From Variovorax sp. PCZ-1 (lineage in GTDB: Bacteria; Pseudomonadota; Gammaproteobacteria; Burkholderiales; Burkholderiaceae_C): a DNA stretch of 64,000 nucleotides. Both the position numbers and the translations under genes were made by a program. Position 1 is the stretch's first letter. Each line of letters starts with the position of its first letter. The DNA lies in assembly GCF_018413605.1 (NCBI RefSeq), contig NZ_JAHCDN010000002.1, positions 310,001-374,000 of the forward strand, read 5' to 3'. Under the pieces are notes generated by a model. That model worked only from the letters and a program-made list of their open reading frames with translations, had not been told where the DNA came from and made no database searches. Shown one piece after another: positions 26,668-33,579 of this stretch.

Positions 26668-27378
26668 ATGGACATGATTCTTCAATACCTGCAGCAGATC
26701 ATGCAAGGCATTTTTTCGTCGGGCGGCGATGTGGCGGGCACTGTGGGCAAGGTGGTCGGCAAGCTCGATACAACAGCATTGGCAGCGCTGGCCGCAGCGC
26801 TGGGTTGGGCGGCTGGTATTCGGCTTTATCTTGTGGTGTTTCTCACGGGCTTGGCGGGTTTTATGGGTTTTATCCCACTGCCATCCGGACTAAGCGTTTT
26901 ACAGCACCCGGCCATGCTCATGGGCAGTGGCTTCATGGTGTTTGTGGAGTTTTTCGCTGACAAGATTCCAGGGCTCGATTCGCTCTGGGACATGGTGCAT
27001 ACCGTGATTCGCGTGCCTGCGGGCGCGGCGCTGGCGGGTGGTGTGTTTGGTGCGGATAGTGCGACGATGGGCACGGTGGCAGCTTTGCTCGGCGGCACAT
27101 TGGCAGCTACCTCGCACGCTACTAAAGCCACGACACGCGCGGCGGTGAACACGTCGCCGGAGCCGTTTTCAAATATTGCTGTGAGCTTGCTGGAAGACGG
27201 TTTGGTGATGTTCATGCTTTGGTTGGCGACCAATCACCCCGTAATTTTTGGCATCACGCTGCTGATCATTCTCGTGCTCTCTGTGTTGCTCATCATCATG
27301 CTGTGGAAATTTTTGCGTATGGTGATTCGCAAAATTTCGAGTTTCTTTTCTGGTTCACCTCAACCTACTTCCGCTTGA
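26668..27378 (+). CDS. DUF4126-family membrane protein
   Basis: A 236-residue membrane protein with DUF4126 features: an N-terminal amphipathic region, LAALAAALGWAAGIRLYLVVFLTGL, FFADKIPGLDSLWDMVHT, and HATKATTRAAVNTSPEPFSNI, followed by two C-terminal helices (VIFGITLLIILVLSVLLIIML). Function unknown. A strong AGGAGA precedes ATG 26668. It sits between liuC and liuD on the same strand and probably belongs to the same transcript. Confidence 0.8.
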   Translation: MDMILQYLQQIMQGIFSSGGDVAGTVGKVVGKLDTTALAALAAALGWAAGIRLYLVVFLTGLAGFMGFIPLPSGLSVLQHPAMLMGSGFMVFVEFFADKIPGLDSLWDMVHTVIRVPAGAALAGGVFGADSATMGTVAALLGGTLAATSHATKATTRAAVNTSPEPFSNIAVSLLEDGLVMFMLWLATNHPVIFGITLLIILVLSVLLIIMLWKFLRMVIRKISSFFSGSPQPTSA

Positions 27379-27383
27379 GTTTT

Positions 27384-29432
27384 ATGTTCACAAAAATTCT
27401 GATCGCAAACAGAGGCGAAATCGCTTGCCGAGTGGCAGCAACTGCTCGCAAAATGGCTATTCAAACGGTGGCCGTGTATTCCAAAGCGGACGCGCAGGCC
27501 AAGCATGTGGCAGCTTGCGATGAGGCGGTGTATATCGGCGAAGGTGAGGGCAATTCGCCCAAGGAAAGTTATCTGCGTTGGCAGGCGATTCTGGCTGCGG
27601 CCCAGGCCACGGGCGCGCAGGCGATTCACCCGGGCTATGGGTTTTTGAGTGAGAACGAAGATTTTGCGCAAGCCTGCGCGGATGCGGGGCTGGTGTTTAT
27701 TGGTCCGCCGCCATCAGCGATCAAGGCGATGGGCTTGAAGGCGGAATCCAAGCAGTTGATGGAGAAGGCGGGTGTGCCGTTGGTACCGGGGTATCACGGC
27801 GCGAACCAGGATGAAGCTTTGCTGCAAAAGGAAGCGGATCGTATTGGTTACCCGGCTTTGATCAAAGCAAGCGCCGGCGGTGGCGGTAAGGGCATGCGGA
27901 TTGTGGAGCGCTCGGAGGATTTTGCTGCGGCGCTGGCATCATGCAAGCGCGAGGCGATCAATAGCTTTGGTGATGAAGCGGTGCTGATTGAAAAATATGT
28001 GCAGCGCCCGCGCCATATTGAGATTCAGGTGTTTGGCGATGCGCATGGAAACTATGTGTATTTGTTTGAGCGCGATTGCTCTGTGCAGCGGCGGCATCAG
28101 AAGGTGTTGGAAGAGGCGCCTGCGCCGGGCATGCCGCAAAGCATGCGCGAGGCCATGGGCAAGGCGGCTGTGGATGCAGCGCGGGCGGTGAATTACACCG
28201 GCGCGGGCACGGTGGAGTTCATCGTGGAGCAGCAGGGCGGCTACGATGCTCCCGACAAAATGAAGTTCTACTTCATGGAGATGAACACACGCTTGCAGGT
28301 GGAGCATCCTGTCACTGAAGCAATCACCGGCTTGGATTTGGTGGAGTGGCAATTGCGTGTGGCATCAAACGAGAAACTGCCCATGCGCCAAGATCAACTT
28401 AAGATCAACGGCCATGCGATTGAAGCGCGGATTTGCGCGGAGAACCCGGATAACGGTTTCTTGCCTGCGACTGGCTCGCTCAACGTCTATCGCAAACCAT
28501 TGCACTCTGCTTTTGAAAGAAGTGATTTGCGTATCGACGACGGCGTGCGCCAAGGCGATGCGATTTCGCCTTACTACGATTCGATGATCGCCAAACTCAT
28601 CGTGCATGGCGCTACGCGCGAAGAGGCGCTCGCAAAGCTTGATCGCGCCTTGAGCGAGACGCAAATCGTCGGGCTTGCAACAAATGTGCAGTTTCTGCGA
28701 CATGTGGTCAAGAGCGATGCGTTCGCGCAGGGGAAGCTGGATACCGCGCTGATCCAAAGAGAAGAAAAGGTTTTATTCCATCAAGAAAAACTGCCACTCG
28801 CCGGCGTCATATCAGCGTGGATAGCTCATGTATTGATAGCAGAGCGTGCCAGCCAAACGAGTGACCCATTCAGCAAACGCGATGGCTGGCGGCCTTTTGG
28901 CATCACCACACGGCGCTTTGCGTTTGAGTGGCACGATCAGCCTGTGCAAGCTGAATTGTCGTATCTGCACGATGGCGCAACGCTGCTGCACATCACGCAA
29001 GCTGATACCAAATTGCAAGGCCTGCTGACTTGTGAGCAAGATGCCACTGTTGAAGACTTGGATGTGAAAGTCAGCTTTGCGGATCAACGCTTCAAAGCCT
29101 CTGTGCATGCTTCTTCACATGAAAAAGGGCAAGTAGCCAGCATATTTACTGCGCAAGGTGCTACACAATTGATAGTGATAGATCCTTTCATCCAAATCGC
29201 AGAGGGCGGCGCTCAAGCAGGTCGGCTCACTGCGCCGATGCCTGGCAAGCTGGTTTCATTTGCCGTGAAAGCGGGTGATACAGTAAAAGCAGGGCAGACA
29301 TTGGCCGTGATGGAAGCCATGAAGATGGAGCACACGATTGCCGCGCCCAAAGATGGTGTGGTGTCGGAAATTTTATTTGCGCCTGGTGATCAGGTGAGCG
29401 ATGGGGCTGAGCTGATCAAGCTCGCTGCATAA
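27384..29432 (+). CDS. liuD: Methylcrotonyl-CoA carboxylase, biotin-containing subunit
   Basis: A 682-residue alpha subunit: biotin carboxylase domain (residues 1-450; KILIANRGEIACRV, HPGYGFLSENEDFA, ASAGGGGKGMRI, ERDCSVQRRHQKVLEEAPAP region marks, FMEMNTRLQVEHPVTE), a middle domain, and a biotinyl domain at the C-terminus (LTAPMPGKLVSF, VMEAMKMEHTI with the biotinylated Lys). It carboxylates biotin and works with LiuB. Two repeat-element copies encode residues about 466-486 and 579-599 in the middle domain, both in frame. ATG 27384 is chosen because the family starts MFTKILIANRGE; the longer frame overlaps the preceding gene. Confidence 0.94.
   Translation: MFTKILIANRGEIACRVAATARKMAIQTVAVYSKADAQAKHVAACDEAVYIGEGEGNSPKESYLRWQAILAAAQATGAQAIHPGYGFLSENEDFAQACADAGLVFIGPPPSAIKAMGLKAESKQLMEKAGVPLVPGYHGANQDEALLQKEADRIGYPALIKASAGGGGKGMRIVERSEDFAAALASCKREAINSFGDEAVLIEKYVQRPRHIEIQVFGDAHGNYVYLFERDCSVQRRHQKVLEEAPAPGMPQSMREAMGKAAVDAARAVNYTGAGTVEFIVEQQGGYDAPDKMKFYFMEMNTRLQVEHPVTEAITGLDLVEWQLRVASNEKLPMRQDQLKINGHAIEARICAENPDNGFLPATGSLNVYRKPLHSAFERSDLRIDDGVRQGDAISPYYDSMIAKLIVHGATREEALAKLDRALSETQIVGLATNVQFLRHVVKSDAFAQGKLDTALIQREEKVLFHQEKLPLAGVISAWIAHVLIAERASQTSDPFSKRDGWRPFGITTRRFAFEWHDQPVQAELSYLHDGATLLHITQADTKLQGLLTCEQDATVEDLDVKVSFADQRFKASVHASSHEKGQVASIFTAQGATQLIVIDPFIQIAEGGAQAGRLTAPMPGKLVSFAVKAGDTVKAGQTLAVMEAMKMEHTIAAPKDGVVSEILFAPGDQVSDGAELIKLAA
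28781..28842 (-). repeat. TGCGCA-core element inside liuD, copy 1 (diverged)
   Basis: The copy reads CGCCGGCGTCATATCAGCGT then GGATAGCTCATGTATTGATAG. It is diverged in the centre (CAGCGTGG for CTGCGCAG) but keeps both flanks. liuD reads it as LAGVISAWIAHVLI, the usual frame. Confidence 0.7.
29120..29180 (-). repeat. TGCGCA-core element inside liuD, copy 2
   Basis: The copy reads AGCCAGCATATTTACTGCGC then AAGGTGCTACACAATTGATAG. liuD reads it as VASIFTAQGATQLIV, again in the usual frame. It lies in the middle domain, before the biotinyl domain. Confidence 0.78.
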
Positions 29433-29434
29433 GG

Positions 29435-29743
29435 ATGCAAGCTTTGCTGCAACTTCTGGGCGTGATCGTGGTGCTCGCGGCGATTGCGCCCGTGGCCATG
29501 GCAGGCGGCAACATGATCGCTGCCTTCATGGCTGGGCGGAATATTGTGCAGTGGCTGAGCATCACCGTGCTGTGCATGCTGGCCGTGGTGGGCTCGGGCA
29601 TGCTTGCGCTGCGTGTGGTGTTGCCGATGCTCTCGGGTATGGCCTTGCTTGCACCGCTTGTCTCTGCACTGGTGTTACTCGCGCCGCCTTGGGCTATTTG
29701 GATCGCAGGTAAACGCTGGATGGAAAAGAAAGTTTCGCAATGA
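29435..29743 (+). CDS. Small membrane protein of unknown function
   Basis: A 102-residue, very hydrophobic protein with about three transmembrane segments (LLQLLGVIVVLAAIAPVAM, ITVLCMLAVVGSGMLAL, LLAPLVSALVLLAPPWAIW). It starts two bases after the liuD stop, and its stop overlaps the liuE start (ATGA), so it is translated as part of the liu operon. I recognise no family. Its placement suggests either a role in uptake or tolerance of the pathway substrates, or simple hitch-hiking. Confidence 0.65.
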   Translation: MQALLQLLGVIVVLAAIAPVAMAGGNMIAAFMAGRNIVQWLSITVLCMLAVVGSGMLALRVVLPMLSGMALLAPLVSALVLLAPPWAIWIAGKRWMEKKVSQ

Positions 29744-30657
29744 CATTGCCTTCAAAAGTCAAAATCATCGATGTAGGCCCACGCGATGGCCTGCAAAACG
29801 AAAAGCAGCTGATTGATGCTGCAGTGAAGATTGAGCTCGTGCATCGCTTACAAGCTGCTGGCTTGCGCGAAATTGAAGTGACGAGTTATGTGAGCCCCAA
29901 ATGGGTGCCGCAGATGGGCGACAACGCTCAGGTGATGGCTGGCATCTCTCGTCAAGCGGGTGTGCTTTATTCAGTGCTCACGCCGAATCTCAAGGGCTTT
30001 GAGGCTGCTGTGGCTGATCCAAAAATCAAGCCGCATGAAATCGTTGTCTTCGGTGCGGCAAGCGAAGCTTTTAGCCAGAAGAATATCAATTGCTCCATCG
30101 CTGAAAGCATTGAGCGTTTCGCTCCTGTGGTTCAAGCTGCGAAGGCGCAGGGTATTGCCGTGCGCGGCGCGATGAGCTGCACCGTGGGCTGCCCGTATGA
30201 AGGCGAGATTGCGCCATCGAGAGTGGAATATCTCGCGGGGCTCATGAAGGGCATCGGCGTCGAGCGGGTAGATGTGGCCGACACGATTGGTGTGGGTACT
30301 TCTGCTCAAGTACAACGTGCTTTTGAAGCGGCGCTCAAGCATTTCACAATGGATCAGGTCTGCGGGCATTTTCACGACACCTACGGGCAAGCTTTGGCCA
30401 ATACTCTTGCTGCGCTGCAAATGGGTGTGTGGAATTTTCAATCGTCTGTGGCTGGCTTAGGCGGCTGCCCATATGCCAAAGGCGCAACAGGCAATGTGGC
30501 CACGGAAGACTTGGTGTACATGCTGCATGGTATGGGCATCGAGACGGGCATTGATCTGGATAAACTGATCGACGCAGGTGTGTTTATCAGCACTGCTTTA
30601 GGACGTAAACCGAATTCTCGGGTTGCCACGGCATTGATCAACAAGCGCGGTACTTGA
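29740..30657 (+). CDS. liuE: Hydroxymethylglutaryl-CoA lyase
   Basis: A 305-residue TIM-barrel lyase that cleaves HMG-CoA to acetoacetate and acetyl-CoA, the last step of leucine catabolism. KIIDVGPRDGLQNEKQ holds the catalytic Arg and metal-binding Asp, VTSYVSPKWVPQMGD and SCTVGCPYEG are typical, HFHDTYGQALAN supplies metal-binding His residues, and AGLGGCPYAKGATGNVATED contains the catalytic Cys loop. It overlaps the preceding stop by four bases. The operon ends here; a repeat element follows. Confidence 0.95.
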   Translation: MTLPSKVKIIDVGPRDGLQNEKQLIDAAVKIELVHRLQAAGLREIEVTSYVSPKWVPQMGDNAQVMAGISRQAGVLYSVLTPNLKGFEAAVADPKIKPHEIVVFGAASEAFSQKNINCSIAESIERFAPVVQAAKAQGIAVRGAMSCTVGCPYEGEIAPSRVEYLAGLMKGIGVERVDVADTIGVGTSAQVQRAFEAALKHFTMDQVCGHFHDTYGQALANTLAALQMGVWNFQSSVAGLGGCPYAKGATGNVATEDLVYMLHGMGIETGIDLDKLIDAGVFISTALGRKPNSRVATALINKRGT

Positions 30658-30663
30658 TCATGC

Positions 30664-30731
30664 ATACTATGAATTTAGTAGCAGCTTGCGCAGATTCTGT
30701 GCCGGGAAATCACTGATTTTCTTTAAAAATG
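30664..30731 (+). repeat. TGCGCA-core element ending at the start codon of the YbaK-like gene
   Basis: The copy reads TTTAGTAGCAGCTTGCGCAG then ATTCTGTGCCGGGAAATC. Its right end TTTAAAAATG contains the ATG at 30729, and no clear ribosome site is present outside the element. It separates liuE from the next gene. Confidence 0.88.
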
Positions 30732-31226
30732 CAGCTTCCAGACGCTACCCAACGCATTGCCTCGCTCTTGAAAGAAGCCGGCCATCCGAATGCGCCCGTG
30801 ATGCTCGATGATGCGGCGCGCACGGCTCAGCAAGCCGCAGACGCCTTGAATGTGCAGCTGGGCCAAATCGCCAAGAGCATCATCTTTCGCCGCAAGCCCG
30901 ATGATGTGGCCGTGCTCGTGATCACTTCGGGCGACAGGCGTGTGGATGAGAAGAAGGTACAAGCCTTGGTGTGTTCAGAAGCTCAAAAACTCTCCCGCGC
31001 TGATGCCGATTTTGTGAAAGCCAAAACGGGCTTTGCTATTGGCGGTGTATCGCCGATTGGCCATTTGCATCCGCCCGTGTGTTTGATCGACCAGGAGCTA
31101 GTTCGTTTTGATGTGATCTGGGCGGCAGCAGGGCATCCGCACGCGGTGTTTGAGCTCACGCCTGTACAACTGCGCCTACTCACGCAGGCGCCGATGCATG
31201 ATGTGGCGCAAGCTGCCACGATGTGA
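30729..31226 (+). CDS. YbaK/EbsC-type aminoacyl-tRNA deacylase-like protein
   Basis: A 165-residue member of the YbaK/ProX editing superfamily. These proteins hydrolyse mischarged tRNAs such as Cys-tRNA-Pro or Ala-tRNA-Pro. Marks are QIAKSIIFRRKPDD, KTGFAIGGVSPIGH (GXXXP loop) and DVIWAAAGHPHAVFELTP. The exact substrate is unknown. The start codon lies within the right end of a repeat element, and another copy follows the stop. Confidence 0.82.
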   Translation: MQLPDATQRIASLLKEAGHPNAPVMLDDAARTAQQAADALNVQLGQIAKSIIFRRKPDDVAVLVITSGDRRVDEKKVQALVCSEAQKLSRADADFVKAKTGFAIGGVSPIGHLHPPVCLIDQELVRFDVIWAAAGHPHAVFELTPVQLRLLTQAPMHDVAQAATM

Positions 31227-31228
31227 TG

Positions 31229-31293
31229 ATTACTATGAATTTAATAGCACCTCGCGCAGATTCTACGACGGCGAGATGCTATTTTTAATATAA
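31229..31293 (+). repeat. TGCGCA-core element forming a terminator-like hairpin
   Basis: The copy has AATAGCACCTCGC (31243-31255) and GCGAGATGCTATT (31271-31283), a 13-bp stem with one mismatch, followed by TTTTAATA. In this copy the right arm has become complementary to the left, giving a likely rho-independent terminator for the YbaK-like gene. Confidence 0.85.
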
Positions 31294-31299
31294 ATATCT

Positions 31300-31539
31300 A
31301 TGTCTACTCCCTCCCCATGCATCTCCGTCTGCCAGATGGACAAAACCACCGGCTGGTGCAAAGGCTGCTATCGAACCATCGAGGAAATCATTGCTTGGGG
31401 GCAGGGCAGTGAAGCGCTTAAAACATCGGTATGGCAAGCCTTGCCAGCACGCCACCGCCAGGCAGATTTCCTGGAGGCTCACCTCAATCGCGCCCTGATG
31501 GACGCTTGTGGAAACGCGTCTGCGAAAGAATCCGTATGA
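31300..31539 (+). CDS. DUF1289-family protein
   Basis: A 79-residue protein with four Cys near the N-terminus (PCISVCQMDKTTGWCKGC, positions 7, 11, 20 and 23) and the RTIEEIIAW helix typical of DUF1289. The Cys pattern suggests a metal or iron-sulfur site. Function unknown. Its stop overlaps the following ATG by four bases. Confidence 0.85.
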   Translation: MSTPSPCISVCQMDKTTGWCKGCYRTIEEIIAWGQGSEALKTSVWQALPARHRQADFLEAHLNRALMDACGNASAKESV

Positions 31540-32177
31540 AGCACATCACTTTTCACTTTGACGTGATCTCGCCATACGCCTACCTCGCGTTCGAGCAGTT
31601 GCCCAAAGCGCTCGAAGGTATCAGCCACAGCGTCACTTACAAGCCTGTGCTCTTTGGCGCGATCCTGCAGCATTTTGGCCAGCTGGGGCCGGCGGAGATT
31701 GCACCCAAGCGCACCTGGACGTATCGGCAGATCAACTGGCTGGCCAAGCAGCAAAGCACGCCCTTGCAGATGCCCTCAAGTCATCCTTTCAATCCGCTTG
31801 GCTTGCTCAGGTTGGCTTTGGCTTGCGGCAATGCTGGCGCTTGCAACCGTTATGTGACCGAGGTGCTCTTTCGTCATGTGTGGCAAGGCGGCTTGGATGC
31901 AGGCGATGCGCAGCGCTTGCTTTCGCTCACCGATCAGCTCCAGCCAGCCCGCGCGCCCGACGATGCCGCTGTGAAAGCCGAGCTCAAAGCCAATACCGAT
32001 GCTGCCATTGCACGAGGCATCTTTGGCGTGCCAACGATGGAGGTGGATGGCCAGCTTTTCTGGGGCTTGGATGCCTTACCGATGCTGCGAGCCTACCTGC
32101 AGGGTGATGATTGGTTCAGCAGCTCAGCCTGGGCAAAAGCCAGTGATTTGCCAGCGGGCGTGGTTCGAAAAAGATAG
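31536..32177 (+). CDS. DsbA-family 2-hydroxychromene-2-carboxylate isomerase-like protein
   Basis: A 213-residue thioredoxin-fold protein of the DsbA/HCCA-isomerase group. The start FHFDVISPYAYLAFEQL has Ser in place of the DsbA Cys-x-x-Cys, as in glutathione-dependent HCCA isomerases, and IFGVPTMEVDGQLFWGLDAL is the conserved cis-Pro region. Such enzymes act in naphthalene breakdown, but many relatives have other roles. ATG 31536 overlaps the DUF1289 stop; the frame up to 31431 is inside that gene. Confidence 0.85.
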   Translation: MKHITFHFDVISPYAYLAFEQLPKALEGISHSVTYKPVLFGAILQHFGQLGPAEIAPKRTWTYRQINWLAKQQSTPLQMPSSHPFNPLGLLRLALACGNAGACNRYVTEVLFRHVWQGGLDAGDAQRLLSLTDQLQPARAPDDAAVKAELKANTDAAIARGIFGVPTMEVDGQLFWGLDALPMLRAYLQGDDWFSSSAWAKASDLPAGVVRKR

Positions 32178-32334
32178 CAAAAACTTTCCGCTGCGGCGCA
32201 CCAAAGGGAAGTCACTTATAGGGTTACCCCGCGTTTTGAATGCTTTGTGTGTGAAATATCACGACCTTGTAAGAAATGGGTCAGCGAGTCTGCGAACACT
32301 CCTTACACGTAAGTTTTTGCATTGAGGTGACACT

Positions 32335-32631
32335 TTGCTCCTGTTAGTTAGCATCATTAAATTGGTGTGCGAAATTGCCCTGCTGGGCTTAGCGGGGCGC
32401 TGGCTGCTCGGGCTTTTGGCTGGGCAGAAAAAAGAAAGCAATTTTTTTTATAAAGCGCTTGAGGCGATGACCAAGCCTTTTGTAAGCGCAGCCCGCTTTA
32501 TCACCCCCAAAGCTGTGATCGACCGCCATGTGCCTTTCGTGGCCTTTTTGCTGCTGGGCTTCATCTGGCTGGTGAGCGTGCTTGAGAAAGTGCGTATCTG
32601 TACTCAAATCGGCGTGGAGCTGTGCAAATGA
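32335..32631 (+). CDS. Small membrane protein of unknown function
   Basis: A 98-residue protein with two hydrophobic segments (LVSIIKLVCEIALLGLAGRWLLGLLAG and VPFVAFLLLGFIWLVSVLE) joined by a basic loop. The start is TTG 32335, supported by GAGGTG six bases before it. The stop overlaps the next ATG, so it is coupled to the TPR protein. No family is recognised. The 157 bases upstream hold no other visible feature and should contain its promoter. Confidence 0.65.
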   Translation: MLLLVSIIKLVCEIALLGLAGRWLLGLLAGQKKESNFFYKALEAMTKPFVSAARFITPKAVIDRHVPFVAFLLLGFIWLVSVLEKVRICTQIGVELCK

Positions 32632-33206
32632 TGCAAACCCTTCAATACAAAGCTTTGCGCTGGTGGGCACGCTTGTTGCTGCGCCTGGAGCAGTGGGACA
32701 GCGCCCAAGCCGTGTTTGAGCGAATGGGGCAAATGCGCCCAGAAGACGATTACCCGTTGGCCAGTATCGCTTACTTGCACACCATCACTGGTCGCAAGAA
32801 TGAGGCCTTCACCATGCTGCTGCGCTTGACGCAAACACACAGCCAAGTGGGCATGCATTGGTTCAACCTCGGTTTCTTGCAAGAAGAAAAAAGCCAGTTT
32901 GAAGAGGCCTGCGCCTCGTTCCAAAAGGCCGTAGAGCTTCGCCCTGATATTGACCGCGCCTGGTATGGCCTCGGTCTGGTTCTCATTCGCCTGCAGCGCT
33001 TAGATGAAGCCGTCAAAGCCCTCAAGCAAAACACGAAATTGCAACCCATGAGTCCGTATGGCTGGTATCAACTCGCTCGCGTACACATGGATCGGCAACA
33101 GCCCGATGAGGCGCGGAAAATCATCCGCCACCTCAAAGGCTTTGAGCCCAAGGTGGCCGCTCAGTTGGAACGCGAAACGGGCATCTCCGTCTCGCCCGCC
33201 AGTTGA
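32628..33206 (+). CDS. Tetratricopeptide-repeat protein
   Basis: A 192-residue protein with about four TPR motifs between residues 10 and 165 (for example GMHWFNLGFLQEEKSQFEEACASFQKAVELRPD and AWYGLGLVLIRLQRLDEAVKALK, named here by their helix pairs WFNLGFL and AWYGLGLVL). No signal peptide is evident. TPR units bind partner proteins; the partner is unknown. It is coupled by an ATGA overlap to the upstream membrane protein and followed by the symporter genes 112 bases later. Confidence 0.8.
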   Translation: MMQTLQYKALRWWARLLLRLEQWDSAQAVFERMGQMRPEDDYPLASIAYLHTITGRKNEAFTMLLRLTQTHSQVGMHWFNLGFLQEEKSQFEEACASFQKAVELRPDIDRAWYGLGLVLIRLQRLDEAVKALKQNTKLQPMSPYGWYQLARVHMDRQQPDEARKIIRHLKGFEPKVAAQLERETGISVSPAS

Positions 33207-33318
33207 GGGGCTTCCCGCGCTGCTCACATCAACGTGTGGGTGGCAAAGCTGCTGGAGCAATCGGTGTGTATGCACCGCAGCAGTTGGATTTTTTGTTTAA
33301 CTAAAAGGAGACTATGCA

Positions 33319-33576
33319 ATGCAAGTATCAGCAAAGCATCAGGCCTACTGGTCCAAAAACCTGCGATTGACAGCCATCTTGCTGGCGATCTGGTTTGTCG
33401 TGACCTATGTGGTCAGCTACTTCGCACGCGATTTGAACTTTAACTTCTTTGGCTGGCCATTCAGCTTTTACATGGGAGCACAAGGTTCACTCGTGGTTTA
33501 CGTTGTCATCATCTGGTTCTACGCCCGATACATGAACAACCTCGATCAAGAATACGGCGTTGCCGAAGAGGAGTAA
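33319..33576 (+). CDS. Symporter small subunit, DUF4212
   Basis: An 85-residue protein with two transmembrane helices (LTAILLAIWFVVTYVVSYF and GSLVVYVVIIWFYARYM), matching the DUF4212 family. These are small partners of VC_2705-type sodium/solute symporters. AGGAG precedes ATG 33319, and the large subunit follows three bases after the stop. The pair is expected to import short-chain carboxylates such as acetate. Confidence 0.88.
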   Translation: MQVSAKHQAYWSKNLRLTAILLAIWFVVTYVVSYFARDLNFNFFGWPFSFYMGAQGSLVVYVVIIWFYARYMNNLDQEYGVAEEE

Positions 33577-33579
33577 CAC

